From the NCBI GenBank assembly GCA_001515205.2, contig LQMQ01000047.1:1-42668 (forward strand): DNA of 42,668 nucleotides, read 5' to 3'. This document shows positions 8,665 through 16,654 of this stretch, piece by piece; position 1 is the stretch's first letter, and the number at the start of each line of letters is the position of its first letter. The notes under the pieces are model-generated. The model searched no databases. It saw only the letters and a program-made list of their open reading frames with translations, and was not told where the DNA came from. The stretch comes from Candidatus Hadarchaeum yellowstonense (lineage in GTDB: Archaea > Hadarchaeota > Hadarchaeia > Hadarchaeales > Hadarchaeaceae). A program made the translations under genes and the position numbers.

Positions 8665-9182
8665 AAAGTTTCTTGGTGGATTCTCTCCCGCAGCGGTGTC
8701 CTGGGGGTTGGCTTCGGCTTTTCCCGGGGTTTACCGATGGGGATCATTATCAGCGGCCTGACCCCTGCAGGAGCTTTTATGGCCTCGGCGGCGGCGCTTT
8801 CGTCAAAGGCTCCAACCCAGCAGGTGCCGTAGCCCAGGGCGTAAGCCGCAAGGTGGATGTTTTGCGCGGCGGCCGCGGTGTCCTGGATGCAGTAAAGGGT
8901 CCTGCCCCTTTCCCCATAGCGGCTGGCGGTCCTGTTGACGTCCGCGCAGATCACGATGACCACAGGGGCCTCGGCCAGGAAACTCTGCCCGCGGGCGGCC
9001 TGGACCAGCTTCTGTTTTATTTTCTGGTCCCTGACGATGACGAATTCCCACGGCTGGCAGTTTCCCGCGCTGGGCGCGGAAATTCCAGCCTCCAAAATTT
9101 TTTCCAGGTCGGCATCACTGATCGATTCCGGTTTAAAGCCGCGGATGCTCCTTCTACCCTTTATCGCCTCAAAAACGTCCAT
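8661..9182 (-). CDS. Nitroreductase family protein
   Basis: MDVFEAIKGRRSIRGFKPESISDADLEKILEAGISAPSAGNCQPWEFVIV…YGTCWVGAF; 3' end converges with pantoate kinase. Confidence 0.9.
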   Translation of the reverse strand: MDVFEAIKGRRSIRGFKPESISDADLEKILEAGISAPSAGNCQPWEFVIVRDQKIKQKLVQAARGQSFLAEAPVVIVICADVNRTASRYGERGRTLYCIQDTAAAAQNIHLAAYALGYGTCWVGAFDESAAAEAIKAPAGVRPLIMIPIGKPREKPKPTPRTPLRERIHQETF

Positions 9183-9237
9183 TCTTTCGCCGAAGTTATT
9201 TTATAAAAAGAATGTTAAAGATTTTTTGGTGGTCGTG

Positions 9238-9492
9238 ATGATAGAATCCTCTGAGCTGGACTGGATCGTTCAAAAGACGGCCGAGTTCCTCGCCGACAAG
9301 GTCAAGGACGGCCCCCTGACCGATCGAGACATCAACTTGGCCTTTGAGATCTTCGCCCGGCCGAGGCTTGAGAGCCTGAGCTCTTCCTTCGAGAGCGACC
9401 TGGAGCGCATGCAGGCCCGCGACTTCATCATGATGAAACTCAACGACCGGGCCAAGCAACTGAACGCCGAGTTCTGGAAGAAAACGGAGTAA
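9238..9492 (+). CDS. Small conserved-looking hypothetical protein (about 84 aa)
   Basis: ATG at 9238 inside the longer listed ORF: MIESSELDWIVQKTAEFLADKVKDGPLTDRDINLAFEIFARPRLESLS…. Confidence 0.6.
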   Translation: MIESSELDWIVQKTAEFLADKVKDGPLTDRDINLAFEIFARPRLESLSSSFESDLERMQARDFIMMKLNDRAKQLNAEFWKKTE

Positions 9493-9493
9493 C

Positions 9494-9611
9494 GATCGGC
9501 AGGGTCCTTTCAGGTGGATGAAAGGCGTACGGATGAGATTTCTTAAGGTGATTGAGGGCCTCCAGCGGTTGGGATGGCAGCGCTGAAAAGTTTACACCCT
9601 CTCTGCCGGTC
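9494..9611 (+). ncRNA. Candidate structured intergenic RNA (strand uncertain)
   Basis: Closing stem GATCGGCAG (9494-9502) / CTGCCGGTC (9603-9611), GGGT/ACCC next to it, internal perfect hairpin CCTTTC-aggtggat-GAAAGG (9506-9525) and CAGCG/CGCTG. No family recognised. Confidence 0.3.
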
Positions 9612-9615
9612 CCGA

Positions 9616-9888
9616 CTAGATGAGCAGCAGCGGCTTACCCGTCCACAACCAGAACACTATCAGCAGGCAAATGATGGCAATGAGGAACAGCCCGAGGCCC
9701 CACTTCCTCGCCTGTGCCTTTATACAAATGTACCCGAAGATTCCGGTGGCGCCTATGACCGCGACCAGCACAATCGTCAGGATGACCTGCGCGGCCAGCT
9801 TGACCAAGCCACTGCCGAGCAGAAATCCGATGAGCGGCAGGACGACGACCAAGAAGACAACGATGCCCAGCAGATAGGTCGCCCGCAC
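9616..9888 (-). CDS. Small membrane protein (about 3 predicted TM helices)
   Basis: MRATYLLGIVVFLVVVLPLIGFLLGSGLVKLAAQVILTIVLVAVIGATGIFGYICIKAQARKWGLGLFLIAIICLLIVFWLW. Confidence 0.6.
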   Translation of the reverse strand: MRATYLLGIVVFLVVVLPLIGFLLGSGLVKLAAQVILTIVLVAVIGATGIFGYICIKAQARKWGLGLFLIAIICLLIVFWLWTGKPLLLI

Positions 9889-9954
9889 TTTTTCACCAAT
9901 GCCCTTTAGGTGCGGTTCTTTTAAAAGTTAATGTAATAGCAGTAGGGGTGGAAC

Positions 9955-11718
9955 ATGCCCAGACTGGCGGTGATCAGACAGGACTTCTGCCAACCGAAGA
10001 AATGCTCGCTGGAGTGCTATCGCTACTGTCCCGGCGTCAGGACCGGAGATGAAACGATTCTAATCGACGAGAAGACGGGCAGGCCGACCATCTCGGAGCA
10101 GCTGTGCAGCGGCTGCGGGATCTGCGCGCACAAGTGCCCCCTGAGGGCGATTTACATCATCAATCTCCCCAGCGAGCTGGAGGGACGCTGCGTCCACCGC
10201 TATCAACCGAACGGCTTTGCCCTGTTTGAATTGCCGATACCGCGGGCGGGCAGCGTCACCGGGCTGGTCGGTCAGAATGGCGTGGGGAAGACGACGGCCC
10301 TTCAGATTCTGGCGGGGAGGCTCAGGCCCAACCTCGGCAAGGAGGAGGCGACCCAGGAGGAGTTGATGGAGTTCTTCAAGGGGTCAGAGTTGCAGAATTA
10401 CTTCAGAAAGATCGGGGAAATGAAAGTGGTCTACAAGCCCCAGGCGGTTGACGATTTACCCAAGGCTGTCAAAGGGAAGGTTCAGGATCTTCTGGAAAAG
10501 GTAGACGAGCGCGGTGTGGTAAAGGAGCTGATCCGTTCCCTGGAACTGAGCGATTTTCTCAACCGGGAGGTGAAGACGCTGAGCGGCGGTGAGATGCAAC
10601 GGCTGGCCATAGCAGCCGCCGCGTCCCGGGAGGCCGATGTTTATTTCTTTGACGAGCCGAGTTCCCACCTCGATGTTTACCAGCGTCTGAACGCGGCGGC
10701 GGCGATCCGCTCCCTAGCCGCGGCGGGAAAGGCGGTTTTGATCGTGGAGCATGATCTGGCAATGCTGGATTACGTTTCCGACTACGTTCACGTCCTCTAC
10801 GGCAGGCCGGGGGTCTACGGCGTTGTCTCCTCCCCGCGTGGCGTCAGGGTTGGAATCAACGTCTTTCTCGATGGTTATCTTCCCGAGGAGAACATCATGT
10901 TCCGGCGGGAGCCCATAAAGTTTGAGGTGCGGCCGCTCTCAAAAGCCGAGGTCGGCGGCAGGCTGCTGCTGAGCTATCCCAAGCTGGTCAAGGTTTTCAA
11001 GGGCTTCCGGTTGGAGGTCTCTCCGGGTGATATCTATGCCGGTGAGGTGGTGGGGATTGTGGGCCCGAACGCGGTGGGGAAGACCACCTTTGTCCGCATT
11101 CTCGCCGGGGAAATCGCACCCACTTCCGGAAAGCTTGATTTCAACCTGAGGGTTTCACACAAGCCCCAGTATCTGCGGGTTGATTTCGAGGGCACGGTTG
11201 AGGCTTGGCTTCACCAGCAGCTGGGTGATTTCGACCCCTCCTTCACCCCGGAGATCCTGCAGCCGTTGGAGGTCGAGCCGCTGATGGAAAGGGAGCTGAA
11301 AAGCCTGAGCGGCGGGGAACTGCAGCGGGTCTGCATCGCGGCATGTCTGGGGCGGCAGGCCGACCTCTATCTGCTTGACGAGCCCAGCGCCTATCTGGAT
11401 GTGGAGCAGCGCCTGAGCATGTCCAAGTGCATCAGGAGGACGATGGAGAAAAGGGAGGCGGCGGCCTTCGTCGTCGATCACGATGTGCTCAGCATCGACT
11501 ATCTCTCGGATCGAATATTGGTCTTCACCGGGGAGCCCAGCAGGGAGGGCAGGACGCACGGCCCCCTGAAGATGCGCGAGGGCATGAATCTTTTTTTGAA
11601 GCATGTGGGGGTGACCTTTCGAAGGGACCCGCAGACGGGACGGCCCAGGGCCAACAAGCCCGGCAGCGCCTTGGATCGGGAGCAGAAGGCAAAGGGCGAG
11701 TACTTTTATCTTTGTTGA
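9955..11718 (+). CDS. ABCE1/Rli1 ribosome-recycling ATPase
   Basis: N-terminal Fe-S cysteines (CQPKKCSLECYRYCPG, LCSGCGICAHKCP), twin ABC domains GQNGVGKTT / GPNAVGKTT, LSGGEMQR / LSGGELQR; 587 aa. Confidence 0.95.
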   Translation: MPRLAVIRQDFCQPKKCSLECYRYCPGVRTGDETILIDEKTGRPTISEQLCSGCGICAHKCPLRAIYIINLPSELEGRCVHRYQPNGFALFELPIPRAGSVTGLVGQNGVGKTTALQILAGRLRPNLGKEEATQEELMEFFKGSELQNYFRKIGEMKVVYKPQAVDDLPKAVKGKVQDLLEKVDERGVVKELIRSLELSDFLNREVKTLSGGEMQRLAIAAAASREADVYFFDEPSSHLDVYQRLNAAAAIRSLAAAGKAVLIVEHDLAMLDYVSDYVHVLYGRPGVYGVVSSPRGVRVGINVFLDGYLPEENIMFRREPIKFEVRPLSKAEVGGRLLLSYPKLVKVFKGFRLEVSPGDIYAGEVVGIVGPNAVGKTTFVRILAGEIAPTSGKLDFNLRVSHKPQYLRVDFEGTVEAWLHQQLGDFDPSFTPEILQPLEVEPLMERELKSLSGGELQRVCIAACLGRQADLYLLDEPSAYLDVEQRLSMSKCIRRTMEKREAAAFVVDHDVLSIDYLSDRILVFTGEPSREGRTHGPLKMREGMNLFLKHVGVTFRRDPQTGRPRANKPGSALDREQKAKGEYFYLC

Positions 11719-11736
11719 CAAAATTAAGGTGATGGT

Positions 11737-12006
11737 ATGGGAGTCGCTGAGGACATCAACTGGCTGAAAGCCGACGAGGACGGTGTCGGGAAGGTCTTCA
11801 CCATTATCGCGAGCAAAGGGGGTCTAAAGCTGCGCGAGCTTAAGGAGCTTTACGGCTCCGAGGATTGGTGGCCGGTGAAGGCGTACGTCAGCTCCTTGAT
11901 CGCCAGAGGCCTGGTGGCGGAAATGGAGGGCATTTACCGGCTGACCGAAGATGGTAAAAAGGTCTTTGAAAGTTTCAAGGCGATGGAGGTCGTCAAGGCG
12001 ATCTAG
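11737..12006 (+). CDS. Small winged-helix (wHTH) protein
   Basis: GLKLRELKELYGSEDWWPVKAYVSSLIARGLVAEMEGIYRLTEDGKKVFESF. Confidence 0.6.
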   Translation: MGVAEDINWLKADEDGVGKVFTIIASKGGLKLRELKELYGSEDWWPVKAYVSSLIARGLVAEMEGIYRLTEDGKKVFESFKAMEVVKAI

Positions 12007-12248
12007 GTCGAGATATCCGAGATGTTCCCTCCCTTCAACAGGACAAATTTGTGCTTTATCGGCCCCTTCTCCGTGAGCTCCTCGGTTTCCTCCAGGATGA
12101 TGTTCATGTGTTCGTCGTAGTTTGTCAGCCTGCCACGGAACCTTCGACCGTCCTTGGCGGTGACGGTGATTACTGTGTTGAGAAATTTCTCCATTCCGGC
12201 AATGGTCACAGTTTCCTGAGACTCTGCGTCCTCTTCCATAGAACCCAT
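12003..12248 (-). CDS. LSm/Sm-like archaeal protein
   Basis: FLNTVITVTAKDGRRFRGRLTNYDEHMNIILEETEEL…VLLKGGNISDIS; likely ATG at 12248 or 12239 (ORF track start 12266 is GTG). Confidence 0.88.
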   Translation of the reverse strand: MGSMEEDAESQETVTIAGMEKFLNTVITVTAKDGRRFRGRLTNYDEHMNIILEETEELTEKGPIKHKFVLLKGGNISDIST

Positions 12249-12254
12249 CAAATA

Positions 12255-12330
12255 ATGAGGAGGCACCGCCTAAAATATTGTTCTCTGGGCAGTTTGCCGG
12301 GAGAGCAATACTTTCGGCGACCCCCCTCAT
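12255..12330. repeat. Long imperfect inverted repeat spanning the LSm/radA divergent control region
   Basis: ATGAGG…CGCC-T-AAAA-TATTGTTCTCTG-GGCA-GTT-TGCC-GGGAGAGCAATA-C-TTT-C-GGCG…CCTCAT; paired by eye about a centre near 12293. Confidence 0.75.
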
Positions 12331-12375
12331 CAAAAAACGCTTGAATCACGAGGGCGAGGGATTGAACAAAGAGGG

Positions 12376-13317
12376 ATGATGGCAATGGTTGAACTTGAAG
12401 AACTTGAGGGAGTTGGCCCGGCGATTGCCGAGAAGCTGCGCTCAGCGGGTTATGACTCCATCGAAAGCATCGCGGTAGCCACTGCGGGCGATCTGATGGA
12501 AGCGGCCGAGATTGGGCTGAGGGTGGCAATGAAGGTGATAAATTCGGCGCGGGAGGCGTCGAAGATGGGCTATGAAAAGGCCCTAGAGGTCCTGGAAAGG
12601 CGAAAGCACCTCGGCCGCATCACCACCGGCAGCCAGCTTCTGGACAAAATAATTGGCGGAGGAATCGAGACGCAGGGGGTGACCGAGTTCTTTGGCGAGT
12701 TCGGTTCGGGGAAATCTCAGATTGCCCACCAGCTCTGCGTTAACGTGCAGCTTCCGCCGGAGCAGGGTGGGCTCAGCGGTAAGGCGGTTTACATAGACAC
12801 GGAGAACACCTTCAGGCCGGAGAGGATCTCGCAGATGGCGATGGCTCTGGGAGAGGATCCCCAGAAAATCCTTGACGGCATCTACGTGGCCAGGGCACAC
12901 ACGACTGACCACCAGATGCTTCTGGCTGAAAAGGCTGCCGAGATCGCCAAGAATGACGGCGTCAGGCTGCTGGTGATTGATTCGTTGACGGCGCTCTTCC
13001 GCACCGAGTACTGCGGGAGAGGGGCTCTGGCGGAGCGACAGCAAAAGCTGGGTCGCCACATAGCGGAGCTTCACAAGCTGGCGGAGCTCAACGACATGGC
13101 TGTCTTCGTAACCAATCAGGTACAGGCCAGGCCGGATGTTTTCTTCGGAGATCCTACAAAGCCTGTGGGCGGCCACGTGCTGGGTCACGCAGTCACCGCC
13201 CGCGTGTACCTCAGAAAAGGCAAGGCCAACATGCGAACGGCGCAGCTGGTAGATCATCCCGGGCTGCCACCTGAGAGCGCGACGTTTCAGATAACTGAGG
13301 CCGGCATACGGGACTGA
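12376..13317 (+). CDS. radA: DNA repair and recombination protein RadA
   Basis: N-terminal Hh[22 protein letters not shown]; Walker [51 protein letters not shown]. Confidence 0.96.
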   Translation: MMAMVELEELEGVGPAIAEKLRSAGYDSIESIAVATAGDLMEAAEIGLRVAMKVINSAREASKMGYEKALEVLERRKHLGRITTGSQLLDKIIGGGIETQGVTEFFGEFGSGKSQIAHQLCVNVQLPPEQGGLSGKAVYIDTENTFRPERISQMAMALGEDPQKILDGIYVARAHTTDHQMLLAEKAAEIAKNDGVRLLVIDSLTALFRTEYCGRGALAERQQKLGRHIAELHKLAELNDMAVFVTNQVQARPDVFFGDPTKPVGGHVLGHAVTARVYLRKGKANMRTAQLVDHPGLPPESATFQITEAGIRD

Positions 13318-13460
13318 AATGTCGGAACGCGCCTGGTAATTTTGAGCCGGTAGCGCTGGATCAGCATCTTCCATGGATAGGCGATTGCCTTAGCGAGGCG
13401 TCTCAGGTTCACCTCCATTATCCTTTTGAAAGCAGCCGCGCCTATGCTATTGGTGATCCT

Positions 13461-14315
13461 TTGGGGTTCAAGCTGGAGGCGCAGGGGCTGGAGATTGAGC
13501 TTGGCATCAAGCCCGCCGGCGGAGTCTACATTCACGAGGAGATAATCCCGCGGATGCTGGATCAGCTAATTTTGGATATCAAGCAAAACAACGAGGTCAG
13601 GAACCCGCTTATCGTGGACCGGAACACCTCCGTGGTGCTTGACGGCATGCATCGGGTGGCCGCCCTCCAGAGGCTGGGCTGTCGCTATCTGCCCGTCTGC
13701 CTGGTCGACTACAGCAGCCCGAGGATTCAGGTCGGCTGCTGGTACCGCGTGATTCAGGACTGGGTCAGTGATTCGTTTCTGCTGGAAATTTTTCGATCCC
13801 TGGGACTGAGCATTGAACCCTCCTCATTTGAAGCGGCCCTCAAGGAACTTGAAGCCAGGAAAGCCACGGCGGCGCTGTTCACGATGAAGAGCTGCTATCT
13901 GGTCAGGGCGCCGAAGACCGACATCGTGGAGAGCTACAGGTGGATCAAACGCTTCGAAGCCGCCGCCGAGGGAGAGGGCCTGCACATAAGCTATGAAATG
14001 GAGCATGATGCCGAGTGGCAGGTCAGGTCGGGGAAAGCCCCCGCGGCCCTGCTAGTTCCCCGGACCACCAAGGAGGAGGTTGTTCAGACTGCCTTGTCCG
14101 GAGAAGTTTTCACGCACAAGACGACTCGGCACATCCTGCCCGCCCGGCCAGTCAACGTCAATGTTCCTCTCAGCTGGCTGACGGGGGAAAAACCAATGGA
14201 AGAGGTGGAGAGGCTTTTGGTGGAATATCTCTCAGGACGGAAGGTGGTGAGGCTTTCCAAGGGCAGTGTCTTTGACGGTAGGCGTTACGACGAGGAACTT
14301 CTGGTTTTCAGGTGA
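13461..14315 (+). CDS. SerK/ParB-like domain protein, probable free-serine kinase homolog
   Basis: LIVDRNTSVVLDGMHRVAALQRLGCRYLPVCLVDY (ParB/SerK-type core) and APAALLVPRTTKEEVVQTALSGEVFTHKTTRHILPARPVNVNVPL, similar to archaeal SerK C-termini; TTG start uncertain. Confidence 0.72.
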   Translation: MGFKLEAQGLEIELGIKPAGGVYIHEEIIPRMLDQLILDIKQNNEVRNPLIVDRNTSVVLDGMHRVAALQRLGCRYLPVCLVDYSSPRIQVGCWYRVIQDWVSDSFLLEIFRSLGLSIEPSSFEAALKELEARKATAALFTMKSCYLVRAPKTDIVESYRWIKRFEAAAEGEGLHISYEMEHDAEWQVRSGKAPAALLVPRTTKEEVVQTALSGEVFTHKTTRHILPARPVNVNVPLSWLTGEKPMEEVERLLVEYLSGRKVVRLSKGSVFDGRRYDEELLVFR

Positions 14316-15511
14316 AGCCATTGGCAGGCAAAAAGTTTGTGATCGTGGTCGGGGACGGGATGGCCGATTACCCCGTCGAGGAGCTTGGTGGAAGGACCCC
14401 CCTGGAGGTGGCGGAGAAGCCCAACATGGATCTCTTGGCCAGAGAGGGCAAGGTCGGCTTGATCAGGACGATTCCCCGGGGAATGTCGAAGGATTCGGCC
14501 GTTGCCAACCTTTCCATCCTGGGCTACGATCCGAGGAAATGCTTCACGGGGAGGGGCCCCCTTGAGGCCGGCTCCATGGGCGTTTCCCTTGGCCCCAATG
14601 ACGTCGCCTTCCGGTGCAACCTAGTGACGGAGAGGGAGGGCAGGCTCGTCGATTACTCCGGTGGCTGCATCACCACTGAAGAGGCCGCGGAGCTCCTCAG
14701 CGAGCTGCAAAAACAGGGCTTTGGTGAGTTCCACCTGGGAATAAGCTACCGGCATATCTTTGTGCTGCGGAATGCCCGGGTCAGCGAGGGGTGTTCTCCT
14801 CCCCACGACATCGTCGGCGAGCCAATAGCGAAACACCTCATCAAGTCCCGGGACAGGATTTCCCTTCGCCTGAACGAGTTCATGCTGGCATCAAGGCAAA
14901 TCCTTTCCCAGCATCCCGTCAACCAGAGGCGGGTGAAGCTCGGCAAGAACCCGGCCAACATGATCTGGCTCTGGAGCCCGGGCAAACGTCCCGATCTGGA
15001 GCCATTTGAGAAAAAGTATGGGATCAAGGGCGCCATCATTTCCGCGGTGAATGTGATCAACGGCATTGGGGTTTGGGCGGGGATGGAGGTCATCAAGGTT
15101 CCGGGAGCGACGGGTTACTACGATACCAACTATGAGGGCAAGGCCGATTACGCGCTGAAGGCGCTGAAGGCCAATGACCTGGTCTTCATCCATGTTGAGG
15201 CACCAGACGAAGCCGGTCACGCGGGCGACGTTGAGCGGAAGATAAAGGCCATTGAGGATCTGGACAGAAGGCTCCTGGGCAGGATAGTGAGGAAGGGGAG
15301 GGAGGCAGCCGTGGCTGTCCTGCCTGACCATCCCACCCCGGTGACGGTCAGGACGCACGTCTCTGACCCGGTTCCATTTGCGGTGTTTGTTCCCGGCGGA
15401 GAAGGCGACGGGCTCAGGTTCACCGAGGCGGAGGCCAAGCGCGGCTCGCTGGGTTTGGTGCAGGGGCCAAGGTTCATGAAATTATTTTTGTCGCTGGGCT
15501 CGGCTCCCTGA
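14312..15511 (+). CDS. apgM: 2,3-bisphosphoglycerate-independent phosphoglycerate mutase, archaeal (ApgM) family
   Basis: FVIVVGDGMADYPVEELGGRTPLEVAEKPNMDLLAREGKVGLIRTIPRGMSKDSAVANLSILGYDP…VHVEAPDEAGHAGDVERKIKAIEDLD. Confidence 0.9.
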   Translation: MKPLAGKKFVIVVGDGMADYPVEELGGRTPLEVAEKPNMDLLAREGKVGLIRTIPRGMSKDSAVANLSILGYDPRKCFTGRGPLEAGSMGVSLGPNDVAFRCNLVTEREGRLVDYSGGCITTEEAAELLSELQKQGFGEFHLGISYRHIFVLRNARVSEGCSPPHDIVGEPIAKHLIKSRDRISLRLNEFMLASRQILSQHPVNQRRVKLGKNPANMIWLWSPGKRPDLEPFEKKYGIKGAIISAVNVINGIGVWAGMEVIKVPGATGYYDTNYEGKADYALKALKANDLVFIHVEAPDEAGHAGDVERKIKAIEDLDRRLLGRIVRKGREAAVAVLPDHPTPVTVRTHVSDPVPFAVFVPGGEGDGLRFTEAEAKRGSLGLVQGPRFMKLFLSLGSAP

Positions 15512-16652
15512 GGGTCTTTCTCAGCAGGACCATTGCCGCGGCCTGGGCAGTTATGGAGAACCCCACCGCGACCAGGGCTAAATTGTTGTCCATCAGGAAG
15601 CCGAAAACGGCGCCGCTTATGAGGAAGCCAAAGCCATAAAGGGTGTGGAAGATTCCGTAGGCCGATCCCCTGACCTCGGCTGGCGTGAGGTCCGCCACTG
15701 CCGCCCTGTAGATGGACTCGTGCATTCCGAAGATTGCTCCAAAGAAAATTGCCGAGAGGATGACGAACTCCAGCCCGCCGAGGAAGATCAGGGAGGAGGG
15801 AATCACCGAGAGGGCAAAGGGCAGGTAGAGAAGCTTCCTGCCCATCCGGTCGTAGAGATAACCGGCCAGTGGTGCCGCCGCGGCGTCGACGGCTTGGGTG
15901 AGCAGATAAATGAGGGCCACTATCCAGGGCAGGACCTCAGGCGAGGCCCGGTACAATATCAGCCCGATGGAGACCAGCCCCGCCGCGTTCAAGGCCACCG
16001 CGGCTGAGTAGGTGGCCAGTTCACCAGGCAGCTGTTTGAGGCCGGTTCTTTTCGTGGTCATGGCCGGTAGTGGGATCAGCGGCCTGAGTTTGAGGTAGCT
16101 CCAGAGAAGGGTGATTACCATGAGGAGGTAGGGGACAAAAAGGAAGGAGAAGGCAGCGCTGAAATTCCCACCGGAAGTGAACAATATCGCGGCGACCAAT
16201 GCCGGCCCGGTTATCGCCCCGATCTGGTCCAGCAGCTCATGGATGCCGAAGGCCTTGCCGCTTCCTATTCCTCTGGTGGCATAGGAGAATACGGTGTCCC
16301 GGGCCGGTGACCTCACGGCCTTGGATAACCTTTCCATCAGAACCAGGATGACGGCTAGGGGCCAAGCGCCGGCAAAGGCGAGCAGGGGCACGGCGATGAG
16401 GAGAGAATAGCCCAGGATGAAGATCGTCCAGTAAGACCTGGTTCGATCGGAGAGAAACCCGAAGACCATCCTCAGGGCGTAGCCGAGGAACTCCCCGGCG
16501 CCGAGGACCAGCCCCACGATGAAAGCCGAGGCGCCGAAGCTGAGCAGAAAGGGCGAGATGATGCTCCTCGATCCCTCGTAGATGATGTCCCCGAAGAGGC
16601 TGATGAGGCCAAAGATGATTATGCTTATCGCGGCTACCCTTTTGGGCTGCAT
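15474..16652 (-). CDS. MFS transporter
   Basis: 392 aa, about 11-12 hydrophobic segments; GEFLGYALRMVFGFLSDRTRSYW; YDRMGRKLLYLPFALS. Confidence 0.85.
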   Translation of the reverse strand: MQPKRVAAISIIIFGLISLFGDIIYEGSRSIISPFLLSFGASAFIVGLVLGAGEFLGYALRMVFGFLSDRTRSYWTIFILGYSLLIAVPLLAFAGAWPLAVILVLMERLSKAVRSPARDTVFSYATRGIGSGKAFGIHELLDQIGAITGPALVAAILFTSGGNFSAAFSFLFVPYLLMVITLLWSYLKLRPLIPLPAMTTKRTGLKQLPGELATYSAAVALNAAGLVSIGLILYRASPEVLPWIVALIYLLTQAVDAAAAPLAGYLYDRMGRKLLYLPFALSVIPSSLIFLGGLEFVILSAIFFGAIFGMHESIYRAAVADLTPAEVRGSAYGIFHTLYGFGFLISGAVFGFLMDNNLALVAVGFSITAQAAAMVLLRKTLREPSPATKIIS

Positions 16653-16654
16653 GA

